A stretch of DNA of 6,298 bases from an uncultured Pseudanabaenaceae cyanobacterium (GCA_938015405.1 CALLPZ010000298.1:1-6298), one strand, 5' to 3'. Shown: positions 1-5,752, numbered from the stretch's first letter. Notes: generated from the sequence alone by a model not told the origin. Numbers and translations: made by a program.

Positions 1-247
1 CCCCAACTGATCAACGGTCAACATGGCATGCAATGACAGAGGAGCACAGAAAATAAATCAAGGGATGCATTCAGCTTACGCCCTTGGACTCCCCACTGCG
101 CTAAGCATAGAAATCTCCTGATGCAAACGCCAAACGCCAAACATCACGCCCAAACTTCAAGCAAGCCGAGGGACGGTGTAGATTGAGCATGACTTCCAGC
201 AGCTGTGTCGCTCGCTTAGCGTCATCCCCTTTCCCAATGCTCACACC
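1..247. other. Left-edge intergenic region, no supported gene
   Basis: No reading frame here is long enough to call. Short open frames touch the left edge: on the plus strand one ends at a TGA at 34-36 and another at a TAA at 54-56, and on the minus strand an ATG at 24-22 opens eight codons off the edge. Any could be the end or start of a neighbouring gene, and none can be chosen. An inverted repeat CAAGGG/CCCTTG (59-64 and 81-86, 16-nt loop) could follow an upstream gene but has no T-run. A heptamer CAAACGC is repeated twice plus a partial third copy (124-142). No promoter with a good -35 and -10 pair is visible before the gene at 248. Confidence 0.5.
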
Positions 248-1570
248 ATGTCACCACAACTCACTCGGACACTCATCCCTGCCGAGCAGATACTCGAGTT
301 ACTCAATCAGCGTTTTAGCTCCTACAACGTCGTCACCATCAGTACGATACAAGGTGACCTAGAGCCTCAGATCTTGGAGACCGCCCTAGAATTAGCGCTC
401 CAGCGCTATGCTCCGCTTCGCTCCGTCATCATTAATGATGGAGACAATTTCCACTTTGCTCCCCGCACCAATCCCCAAATTGCGCTCCGCTGTGACAGCG
501 TAGCTTCACCTGACGCCTGGCAATCAGTTGCCCACACCGAACTCAACACCCCCATCGATAGCGCTCAGTATTTAGTGCGAGCGATATGGCTACATCAATC
601 TGGAACCGACACAGGTCACTTAATCACCACCCTGCACCATGCAATCTCAGATGGACTCTCCACGATTCAACTCCATCACACCATTTTGCGTGACTGCCAA
701 GCCTTGTTACAAGGCGACTCACCCACCATCACTCAGTCATGGCCAGCTCCCGTCTCGGCCACGGCCCTCTTTCCCCCCTCCCATCAAGGCCTACGGGGCA
801 AACTCACAAGCCTGCTATGGGCGATGAAGCTCAAGCGTAAGTTGCATCGCCACCAACCCCAAGTCCTGCCCTTTGAACAAACTGTCCCAATGCGAGAGCG
901 CCGCTGTGGTTTCATCACCCGCAGCCTCACGACAGGCCAGGTCGAGCAGCTTCGCTCACGCTGTCGTCAAGAGCAAACCTCAGTCCAAGCCGCGCTCTGC
1001 GCCTCCATGTTGCTCAGCTTAGCGCCGCTGCTCCAGGCCAAAGAACAAGACAATATTCCAGTCGTCTGTCGCTCCTTTGTCGACTTGCGCCGCCACCTCA
1101 ATCCACCCATCAGCCGAGAGCAGCTCTGCTTTTTAGCCTCTTCTTTGAGCACCTTCCACAGCCTCACCGCAGAAACAACCTTGTGGGACCTCGCCCGAGA
1201 AACCAAGCAACAACTGAACCAAGGACTCCTGCAGAAAGACATGTTCAGTGCCATCCCCATGGCCAGAAAGATCATTGAGGCCATGCTAGAACGTCCCAAC
1301 GAAAGCCAAATTGCCGCAGGACTGACCAATGTCGGGGACGTGCAACTTGCATCGGACTATGGAGCGCTGCAGTTAAAGGCGATTAGCTTTGTTCCGTCCC
1401 AGTCAACGTTTGGGGGCATCTTTGCTGCGGCAGTCACCACCTTTCAAGGCAGAATGCGGCTGAATTTTATGTTCTCTGAGCCCTCGCTCAGTCCCGCAAC
1501 GGTAGCCAGCTTAGCGGATGCAATGTTGCTCCAGCTAACTCAGGCCATCTCAACGGCTCAAGTCCATTAG
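248..1570 (+). CDS. Stand-alone condensation-domain / PapA-type acyltransferase
   Basis: This 440-residue protein resembles the CoA/carrier-dependent acyltransferase superfamily (NRPS condensation domains, PapA5, wax ester synthase/DGAT, alcohol acyltransferases). Seen directly: the catalytic HHxxxDG motif as HHAISDG at residues 130-136, an N-terminal half with a 'G-L-xx-IL-xx-AL-xx-A-L-xx-R-xxPLRS' pattern (about 36-60), VDLRRHL at 278-284 and TNVGDV at 360-365. The last two are typical of the PapA/WS-DGAT branch, and no DFGWG motif of canonical NRPS condensation domains is present. The length is normal for a complete two-subdomain enzyme. Family knowledge predicts esterification or amidation by transfer of an acyl group from CoA or a carrier protein; the substrate cannot be read from sequence. 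ATG 248 is the first in-frame ATG after a TAG at 179-181, with no clear Shine-Dalgarno. There is no signal peptide, so it is probably cytoplasmic. No carrier protein or synthase lies beside it, and the gene has no HIP1 site. Confidence 0.88.
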   Translation: MSPQLTRTLIPAEQILELLNQRFSSYNVVTISTIQGDLEPQILETALELALQRYAPLRSVIINDGDNFHFAPRTNPQIALRCDSVASPDAWQSVAHTELNTPIDSAQYLVRAIWLHQSGTDTGHLITTLHHAISDGLSTIQLHHTILRDCQALLQGDSPTITQSWPAPVSATALFPPSHQGLRGKLTSLLWAMKLKRKLHRHQPQVLPFEQTVPMRERRCGFITRSLTTGQVEQLRSRCRQEQTSVQAALCASMLLSLAPLLQAKEQDNIPVVCRSFVDLRRHLNPPISREQLCFLASSLSTFHSLTAETTLWDLARETKQQLNQGLLQKDMFSAIPMARKIIEAMLERPNESQIAAGLTNVGDVQLASDYGALQLKAISFVPSQSTFGGIFAAAVTTFQGRMRLNFMFSEPSLSPATVASLADAMLLQLTQAISTAQVH

Positions 1571-1590
1571 GCGAAGCTTGTCCGACCCAA

Positions 1591-1610
1591 GCCATGGGAT
1601 GAGCCATGGC
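1591..1610. terminator. Hairpin between convergent genes, possible bidirectional terminator
   Basis: GCCATGG (1591-1597) pairs perfectly with CCATGGC (1604-1610) across a 6-nt loop, giving a 7-bp stem in the 46-bp gap between two convergent stop codons. Position favours a bidirectional transcription end, but neither side has a T-run, so intrinsic termination is only inferred. The stem is built from two copies of the self-complementary CCATGG. Confidence 0.35.
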
Positions 1611-1616
1611 AGGCGA

Positions 1617-2336
1617 TCAGCGCGGCGGTAACCAGAGATCCAAGAGTCGATCAATCCATTGCTCTGCAGAATGGGGCGCACGGTCATGGTGCTCTAGAAT
1701 CTGCGATCGCGGCTGTGCACCCGGAAACTTAAGCATTTCGGATGCCTTATCCAAATGGCGATCGATCATCTCCCTTGTCGCCTCGGGATGAAACTGTAAG
1801 CCATAGGTGCGCTTGCCATGGCGAAAAGCTTGGCCTTCAAACTCATCACTCTCCGCCAACTGGGTCATCTCCGGCACCAGCTCAAAGCCCTCTCGGTGCC
1901 ACTGATAGAAGGACAGCGATTCTGGTGACTTTTCCCCCGCCAGCCCATCAAATAAATGCAGCCCTTCAGTTGTGGGGCGTACCGAACAATAGCCAATCTC
2001 CACGCGACCATGGACATGGGGCTTCACTTCTCCCCCCAGCACTCGCGCAATTAACTGTGCCCCTAAACAAATGCCCAGCAACGGCACTTCCGCCGCCATC
2101 ACCCCCGGCAGCCAATCTAGCTCAGCTCGGATAAAGGGCAAATGCTCATCATTGGCACTCATGCCCCCACCGAAGGAAATAATGCCAGCGTAATGCTCAA
2201 AGGCTTGGGGCAGCTCATCTCCCACCGCTGGGCAGCAGCGTTCTAAGCGATAACCCCGGGCCAGGAGCCGCTCGCCCACCCGGCCACTCTTGGAATCTTC
2301 TTGGTGAAAAACGGTCAAAATCGAATCAGCGGCCAC
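1617..2336 (-). CDS. Class I glutamine amidotransferase-like protein (GMP synthase amidotransferase-type)
   Basis: This 239-residue protein is a single GATase class I domain. The nucleophile elbow GICLGAQLIA places the catalytic cysteine at residue 90, and FHPE at 182-185 supplies the His183/Glu185 pair, so the triad is complete. FGGGMSANDE (55-64) matches the oxyanion-strand region and QWHRE (145-149) the family's usual 'WH' segment. Such stand-alone domains release ammonia from glutamine or hydrolyse gamma-glutamyl compounds (GMP synthase-like and PuuD-like relatives); no synthetase partner lies nearby, so the acceptor is unknown. The start is a GTG at 2336, the only good initiation codon ahead of the first beta strand after the in-frame stop at 2360-2358. 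An AAGGGG lies about 12 nt upstream, rather far for a ribosome site. The gene is divergent from the hypothetical gene at 2469 and convergent with the acyltransferase. A HIP1 site lies inside it. Confidence 0.9.
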   Translation of the reverse strand: MAADSILTVFHQEDSKSGRVGERLLARGYRLERCCPAVGDELPQAFEHYAGIISFGGGMSANDEHLPFIRAELDWLPGVMAAEVPLLGICLGAQLIARVLGGEVKPHVHGRVEIGYCSVRPTTEGLHLFDGLAGEKSPESLSFYQWHREGFELVPEMTQLAESDEFEGQAFRHGKRTYGLQFHPEATREMIDRHLDKASEMLKFPGAQPRSQILEHHDRAPHSAEQWIDRLLDLWLPPR

Positions 2337-2381
2337 AGCATCCCATAGCCCCTTAGGCTAAAGCTAGATCAAGCTCTCATC

Positions 2382-2390
2382 ACCATAGCA
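2382..2390 (-). promoter_or_regulatory. Candidate extended -10 promoter for the amidotransferase gene
   Basis: On the minus strand the sequence reads TGCTATGGT, an extended -10 (TGn followed by TATGGT, four of six matches to TATAAT). Transcription would begin near 2375, leaving a leader of about 40 nt before the GTG at 2336. No convincing -35 is present, as is common with extended -10 promoters. The element forms one arm of an inverted repeat shared with the plus-strand promoter. Confidence 0.3.
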
Positions 2391-2415
2391 GCAGAATTCC
2401 TTGCCTAGGGCTCGC

Positions 2416-2424
2416 TGCTACTAT
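2416..2424 (+). promoter_or_regulatory. Candidate extended -10 promoter for the hypothetical gene
   Basis: The plus strand reads TGCTACTAT, an extended -10 with hexamer TACTAT (five of six matches to TATAAT). Transcription would start near 2431, about 38 nt before the ATG at 2469 and just after the TTG at 2430; this argues for the ATG as the true start. No -35 hexamer is recognisable at 16-18 nt spacing. Confidence 0.4.
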
Positions 2425-2468
2425 CTATTTTGCGCGGTCATACCGTTGAGTCACGAATACTCCTGAGA

Positions 2469-2858
2469 ATGGATAACCAGCAAAACCCGGAACCCAAACA
2501 AACTCGCCCTTACAGCTACATCAGCATTCGCGGCGACCAGTACCACGAGGCCACCCAGCCCATTGAGCGCATCCACCAGCTCCTAAAAACGCGGGGGGAA
2601 TTTTTCTACAACGGCGATCGCACTTACAGCAACACCCCCGGCTATCCCTGGCTTTGTTTGGCCCTGCTCAACTGCGACCCCATGGGCAACTACCCGGCTG
2701 GCCTACCCCAGGATGGCCCTACCATTAACCTGCTGGAATTCATTTACATCGATGACGGCTACATTGAACAAACCCAGTTTTGTATTGACCTCGCCTGCGA
2801 TATCGCCGCAGCCCTAGGCTGGGAAACCGAGGCCTCCGACAGTGCAGGCTACGGCTAA
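2469..2858 (+). CDS. Conserved-looking hypothetical protein, 129 residues
   Basis: I do not recognise a named domain. The reading frame opens at a TTG at 2430, but the ATG at 2469 is the better start because the predicted promoter at 2416-2424 would begin the transcript around 2431. From that ATG the protein has 129 residues. It is soluble, without signal peptide or membrane helix. It has an N-terminal polar tail (1-12), a beta-like segment around 14-21 (YSYISIRG), an amphipathic helix around 30-41, an aromatic-rich middle (FFYNGDRTYSNTPGYPWLC, 45-63) and an acidic C-terminal half with LLEFIYIDDGYIE (88-100) followed by a helix around 101-117. Cysteines fall at 63, 69, 105 and 110, without a metal-binding spacing. 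Composition and a HIP1 site inside it match the surrounding chromosome, so it is probably a genuine cyanobacterial gene. The rhodanese gene follows on the same strand 66 bp downstream, so co-transcription is possible. Confidence 0.78.
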   Translation: MDNQQNPEPKQTRPYSYISIRGDQYHEATQPIERIHQLLKTRGEFFYNGDRTYSNTPGYPWLCLALLNCDPMGNYPAGLPQDGPTINLLEFIYIDDGYIEQTQFCIDLACDIAAALGWETEASDSAGYG

Positions 2859-2924
2859 AGCAGCTCGAACAGCGCTAGGCGAGTTGTGCTCTAGCCCATC
2901 ACTCTCAAGGATGAGGTAATCATT

Positions 2925-3920
2925 GTGATGACTCCCATGGGCATGACCCTTGTGAAAGGGCTAGGTGTCCTAGCCTCTCTGCTTTGCCTCGGCCTTATGG
3001 TGCATAGCCGAGCCAGACATAGCGCGGACCAAGCACCAGTCAGTCCGAACCTGGCGGCACAATCTGAAAACCGTCTGATGGAGACCGCGATCGCCTTCGA
3101 ACAACGCTGGTTTATCAATGCCAACGAAGCCCAGCAACTGATTAACCAAGGCGCAACCCTCCTAGATGCTCGGGGCAAGAAGCTAGGGCAACCCCAATAT
3201 CCAGGTGCCCAAATCATCAGCTGGGATCAGTTCTCACCGAAAACAGCCCATCAGCGCGGTCGACTCCTGGCCGATGATGCCCAACTCACCCAAAAGCTCC
3301 AAACCCTCGGCATCTCCGCCGATCGCCCCGTAGTCGTCTTCGGCGATCCCCTCAATCGCTGGGGCGAAGAGGGTCGTATCGTCTGGATGCTCCGCACCCT
3401 CGGCCATAGCCAAGCCGTCATGGTAGATGGGGGCTTTGCAGCCCTGAAGCAAGCCCAGCCGTTTGTCCCTTCCAGTGCCCCAAAGCAAGCTGGAAAGACA
3501 ACCGGCGATTTTGTCGTGCAGCGACGCGCCCAGTGGGATATTCAACAGAATCGCCTCAAAGCACAGCTCAACGCTCCCCAGCTCGTGGTGGTAGATACCC
3601 GAGAGCCTCGGGAGTTTGCGGGGCAGACGCCCTATGGCGAACAGCGCGGCGGCCATATTCCCGGAGCAGTTCATCTATATTTCAAGGATTTGTTAGACCC
3701 GGATGGCAAGCTCTTGCCCAGGGAGGCGATCGCCGCAAAGCTCACCCCACTCGGCATCAGCCCAGAGAGCCAAATCGTGGTCTACTGCACTGGCGGTATT
3801 CGCTCCGGCTGGCTCACCGCAGTCCTCGCCAGCCTTGACTTTTCAGTCCAAAATTATGCGGGCTCCATGTGGGAATGGTCCGCCAGCCCAGCCAGCAAAT
3901 ATCCCCTCACCACCGATTAA
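2925..3920 (+). CDS. Exported or membrane-anchored tandem-rhodanese sulfurtransferase
   Basis: This 331-residue protein has a hydrophobic segment at about 12-26 after a single Lys, acting as signal anchor or signal peptide (no lipobox), then two rhodanese domains. The N-terminal domain (about 64-185) has LLDAR at 79-83, but its active-site loop reads GDPLNRWGEEGR (140-151) with no cysteine, so it is probably structural. The C-terminal domain (about 205-328) has VVVDTREPREF (221-231), GHIPGAVH (243-250) and the active-site loop CTGGIRS with Cys288, so it should be catalytic. Thiosulfate:cyanide sulfurtransferase-type sulfur transfer is expected from the family; the physiological donor and acceptor are unknown. 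AAGGATGAGG (2907-2916) is a good ribosome site, 8 nt before GTG 2925 and 11 nt before ATG 2928; either may be used. Two HIP1 sites lie within it. The upstream hypothetical gene is 66 bp away, and an exported DUF302 gene follows. Confidence 0.9.
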   Translation: MMTPMGMTLVKGLGVLASLLCLGLMVHSRARHSADQAPVSPNLAAQSENRLMETAIAFEQRWFINANEAQQLINQGATLLDARGKKLGQPQYPGAQIISWDQFSPKTAHQRGRLLADDAQLTQKLQTLGISADRPVVVFGDPLNRWGEEGRIVWMLRTLGHSQAVMVDGGFAALKQAQPFVPSSAPKQAGKTTGDFVVQRRAQWDIQQNRLKAQLNAPQLVVVDTREPREFAGQTPYGEQRGGHIPGAVHLYFKDLLDPDGKLLPREAIAAKLTPLGISPESQIVVYCTGGIRSGWLTAVLASLDFSVQNYAGSMWEWSASPASKYPLTTD

Positions 3921-3924
3921 ACAC

Positions 3925-3959
3925 GAAGCTAGAATTAAACCATTAGGCGTCTAGGCTTC
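3925..3959 (+). terminator. Stem-loop downstream of the rhodanese gene
   Basis: GAAGCTAG (3925-3932) pairs with CTAGGCTTC (3951-3959) as eight base pairs with one bulged G, around an 18-nt loop, starting five bases after the stop codon. Position suggests transcript termination or 3'-end protection. There is no T-run, so termination is uncertain. A second dyad, TGCCATGGCA (3975-3984), follows. Confidence 0.3.
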
Positions 3960-4047
3960 AAACGCTGGACCCGTTGCCATGGCACGACAGTGGTATCAAG
4001 CCTTCTCCCCCATCCCTTAGAGAGTCCACCCAGGCCAACCCAACCAT

Positions 4048-4051
4048 AGGA
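4048..4051 (+). promoter_or_regulatory. Ribosome binding site deciding a TTG start
   Basis: AGGA ends 8 nt before the TTG at 4060. No in-frame ATG or GTG in the preceding codons would give a better start, and the TTG is followed at once by a typical signal-peptide sequence, so this site supports TTG initiation. Confidence 0.5.
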
Positions 4052-4059
4052 AAAACCCC

Positions 4060-4611
4060 TTGCCCCAGTTCACCGCTCTTGCCCTCAAGCTCAGCCTGAT
4101 CACGACCCTGAGCCTAGCAGTTGCACCCTCAACCTCTGCGAATCCAAGTCCAGCAAAGCTACCCATCGAGCTAGCACCTGCGGTTGAAGCCTCACTAGCC
4201 CCCCGTGGACTCCAGGTAAAAACCAGTCCCTACAGTGTGGAAGAAACCACCGAACGCTTTACCCAAATCCTGAACGACAAAGGCATTGGCCTGTTCGCCA
4301 CCATCGACCACAGCGCCAATGCAACCAAGGCTGGCCTCGAATTACCTGAGGTCCGACTGCTCCTGTTTGGCAATCCCAAGCTGGGCACGCCCCTCATGCA
4401 GTGCAATCCCAGCATTGCCATTGACTTACCCCAAAAGGTGTTGATCTGGGAAAGCGATCGCACCGTCCAGATCGCCTACAACGATCCGCAAGACCTCGCC
4501 GACCGGCATAACCTGGGAGACTGCGGCCAAGCTTCCATCAACCAGATCTCCAAAGCCCTCAATGCCCTCACCGATGCTGCTATCAGCAGCAGCCCACCCC
4601 CCACGCGCTAA
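4060..4611 (+). CDS. Exported DUF302-domain protein
   Basis: This 183-residue protein starts at TTG with an AGGA ribosome site 8 nt upstream. Residues 1-27 form a signal peptide (Lys10, hydrophobic core about 11-23, probable cleavage after STSA at 27), so it should be exported to the periplasm or thylakoid lumen. Residues about 52-150 match the DUF302 pattern: SVEETTERFTQIL (59-71), KGIGLFATIDHSANA (74-88), and the strongly typical LLLFGNPKLGTPLMQ (100-114), followed by AIDLPQKVLIWE (120-131). A Pro/Ser-rich tail follows a C-terminal helix. The biochemical role of DUF302 is not established. Two cysteines (115 and 155) could form a disulfide after export. The upstream gap of 139 bp contains a stem-loop, so it may have its own promoter. 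It converges on sodC. The rhodanese neighbour is also predicted to be exported. Confidence 0.87.
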   Translation: MPQFTALALKLSLITTLSLAVAPSTSANPSPAKLPIELAPAVEASLAPRGLQVKTSPYSVEETTERFTQILNDKGIGLFATIDHSANATKAGLELPEVRLLLFGNPKLGTPLMQCNPSIAIDLPQKVLIWESDRTVQIAYNDPQDLADRHNLGDCGQASINQISKALNALTDAAISSSPPPTR

Positions 4612-4653
4612 AAACCCCGAGATGGCGTAAACAGTCACCCTCCACAGCACAAA

Positions 4654-4700
4654 GCTCTGCTAGCCAGCGGCTCGCTTTGAGCCAACCGATCTAGCAGAGC
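4654..4700. terminator. Two-tier hairpin between convergent DUF302 and sodC genes
   Basis: GCTCTGCTAG (4654-4663) pairs perfectly with CTAGCAGAGC (4691-4700) over 10 bp. Within the 27-nt loop, GGCTC (4669-4673) pairs with GAGCC (4679-4683) around a 5-nt loop, making a second smaller stem. It sits in the 132-bp gap between two convergent stop codons (4611 and 4744) and reads as a hairpin from both sides, fitting a shared bidirectional terminator. Neither flank has a T-run. Confidence 0.55.
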
Positions 4701-4743
4701 CCCTCCATGACAATCTCCAAACAGGAGCTTGCCTCACACACCG

Positions 4744-5277
4744 CTAATCGATTACCCCACAGGCCACACGAGGTCCACCGCCGCCCAACTTGGCAGGCGT
4801 ATCCGAAAAATTATCCCCATGCATATGCACCATGATGGACCGCTGGGAAATTTGCTCCACCGATAAGCGAGGTGCGAGCACTGGCGTCGTCGCACTGCCA
4901 TCTTGCGCCACATACAACGGCGGCAAGTCCCCCAAGTGGCCGTCACCATAGGGACCAGCATGGAAGCCCGTCCCTTCCGGGTCAAAATGGCCCCCTGCTG
5001 CTAGGCCTCCCACAAAGCGCCCCTCCTTCGGTTTCGCACCACAGGCCGGGTTCTCGTGAATATGGAAACCGTGGAGTCCTGGCATGACGGAGTTCAAGTT
5101 TGGGGTCAGCAATAGTCCATATTGGGTGTCTTCGAGCTGGATGCTACCAACCTCCACGCCAATGCCAGAGGCTCCCACTAAATTGACAGTGACCGTTTTG
5201 GTTTCGGCGATCGCTGCACCCGCCGTCATAACCATGGCCCCCGAAGCAAGGGACAACAACCGGGAGAACTGACGCAT
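4744..5277 (-). CDS. sodC: Periplasmic Cu/Zn superoxide dismutase
   Basis: The 177-residue precursor dismutates superoxide to hydrogen peroxide and oxygen. Residues 1-24 form a Sec signal peptide (Arg2/Arg6, hydrophobic core, AIA just before the likely cleavage at 24), so it acts outside the cytoplasm. The copper ligands are His72 and His74 (GFHIHE), the bridging His97 (GGHFDP) and His151 (MVHMHGDNFSD). Zinc ligands are His97, His106, His114 and Asp117 (GHLGDLP). The disulfide pair is Cys79 (NPACG) and Cys173 (ACGVI), and the active-site Arg170 precedes the latter (PRVACG). Everything needed for activity is present and the length is normal for a bacterial SodC. The ATG at 5277 has GGAG about 10 nt upstream. 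The gene is monocistronic, convergent with the DUF302 gene and preceded by a long non-coding region. Cyanobacteria more usually rely on Fe-, Mn- or Ni-SODs, so a Cu/Zn enzyme is a minority trait. Confidence 0.96.
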   Translation of the reverse strand: MRQFSRLLSLASGAMVMTAGAAIAETKTVTVNLVGASGIGVEVGSIQLEDTQYGLLLTPNLNSVMPGLHGFHIHENPACGAKPKEGRFVGGLAAGGHFDPEGTGFHAGPYGDGHLGDLPPLYVAQDGSATTPVLAPRLSVEQISQRSIMVHMHGDNFSDTPAKLGGGGPRVACGVID

Positions 5278-5426
5278 GTCGATGAGGCTCCAACGAAATA
5301 AATGAATGAAGGCAGTTTCTAGAGATGTGCTCTAAAAATCAGATTGCAATTGACTCCGACCGGGCAAGCCTAAAAGCTTCGAACTCAGAGCCAAGAGTCA
5401 GTGAGCGAAGCCCAGGATTTGCGCAG

Positions 5427-5442
5427 GCAAGAGACCTCTTGC
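5427..5442. repeat. Hairpin GCAAGA-gacc-TCTTGC
   Basis: Perfect 6-bp stem with a 4-nt loop, first of the hairpin series. Its right arm, CTCTTGCAT (5436-5444 region), is repeated in inverted orientation as ATGCAAGAG at 5554-5562, so the first and fourth hairpins share sequence. Confidence 0.6.
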
Positions 5443-5464
5443 ATCACTCCTGGCCTCTCCAAAT

Positions 5465-5486
5465 CTCTCTCCCAAGCTGGAGAGAG
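5465..5486. repeat. Hairpin CTCTCTCC-caagct-GGAGAGAG
   Basis: Perfect 8-bp stem with a 6-nt loop, extendable by a T-G wobble. Pyrimidine/purine stems of this kind are common in dispersed intergenic repeats of filamentous cyanobacteria; family membership is my inference. Confidence 0.65.
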
Positions 5487-5505
5487 GGAACTTAAGGCTC
5501 CCATC

Positions 5506-5519
5506 CCCTAGATTTAGGG
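5506..5519. repeat. Hairpin CCCTA-gatt-TAGGG
   Basis: Perfect 5-bp stem with a 4-nt loop, 19 nt after the preceding hairpin. Confidence 0.5.
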
Positions 5520-5545
5520 ACAAGGATCGGGAAATAGAAGCAGAT

Positions 5546-5559
5546 TTGCATTCATGCAA
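5546..5559. repeat. Palindrome TTGCAT-tc-ATGCAA
   Basis: Perfect 6-bp arms around two bases. As RNA it would open to a 5-bp or shorter stem; as DNA it is a compact dyad. Confidence 0.55.
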
Positions 5560-5665
5560 GAGATCTAACGAGTCATTCCCAAACGCATTAAAGCGTAGGA
5601 AGCCAATAGATTCGGGCATCAATTTTACAAAATCAGTCCAACGATCAAAAGACATCTTTAGGGAG

Positions 5666-5681
5666 AGACTGATTCCAGTCT
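5666..5681. repeat. Hairpin AGACTG-attc-CAGTCT
   Basis: Perfect 6-bp stem with a 4-nt loop. Its last two bases overlap the outer arm of the larger structure that follows. Confidence 0.55.
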
Positions 5682-5742
5682 AGCTGCGCCATCTCGATAT
5701 GGGGCTAAAGTCCTAAACCAGAAATTGGGACTTTAGAGCTAG
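5680..5742. repeat. Large hairpin, 9-bp plus 6-bp stems with one-sided bulge
   Basis: CTAAAGTCC (5705-5713) pairs perfectly with GGACTTTAG (5728-5736) over 9 bp around a 14-nt loop. Directly beyond its 3' arm, AGCTAG (5737-5742) can pair with CTAGCT (5680-5685), leaving a 19-nt bulge only on the 5' side. This is the strongest structure in the non-coding region. Confidence 0.65.
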
Positions 5743-5752
5743 AAAAACAGGA

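Larger units (their letters stand above)
1703..5214. repeat. HIP1 sites (GCGATCGC), six copies
   Basis: The cyanobacterial palindrome HIP1 occurs at 1703-1710, 2614-2621, 3087-3094, 3726-3733, 4454-4461 and 5207-5214. All six lie inside coding sequence, in the amidotransferase, hypothetical, rhodanese (twice), DUF302 and sodC genes. None occurs in the acyltransferase gene or in the last kilobase. Confidence 0.95.

Noticed and set aside
1..56. Short open frames touching the left edge (plus-strand ends at 36 and 56; minus-strand ATG at 24)
   Set aside because: Eight to eighteen codons are too few to tell a real gene end or start from chance, and the frames conflict.
124..142. CAAACGC heptamer tandem repeat
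   Set aside because: Two full copies and a partial third; it resembles the heptameric repeats of some cyanobacteria but is too short to call.
967..1329. Minus-strand 120-codon open frame inside the acyltransferase gene
   Set aside because: It lies wholly antisense to a gene with clear family motifs and looks like no protein family.
1742..2134. Plus-strand 130-codon open frame inside the amidotransferase gene
   Set aside because: Antisense shadow of a gene with an intact catalytic triad; Pro/Ser/His-rich translation is typical of shadows.
3234..3674. Minus-strand 146-codon open frame inside the rhodanese gene
   Set aside because: Antisense to the two rhodanese domains; no independent start signal or motif.
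5350..5376. Plus-strand TTGACT ... TAAAAG as a promoter
   Set aside because: The spacer is only 15 bp, the -10 is poor, and no plus-strand gene follows for about 900 bp.
5398..5655. Minus-strand 85-codon open frame
   Set aside because: It runs through four hairpins, has no ribosome site before its ATG and no recognisable protein pattern; it is more likely a by-product of repeat sequence.
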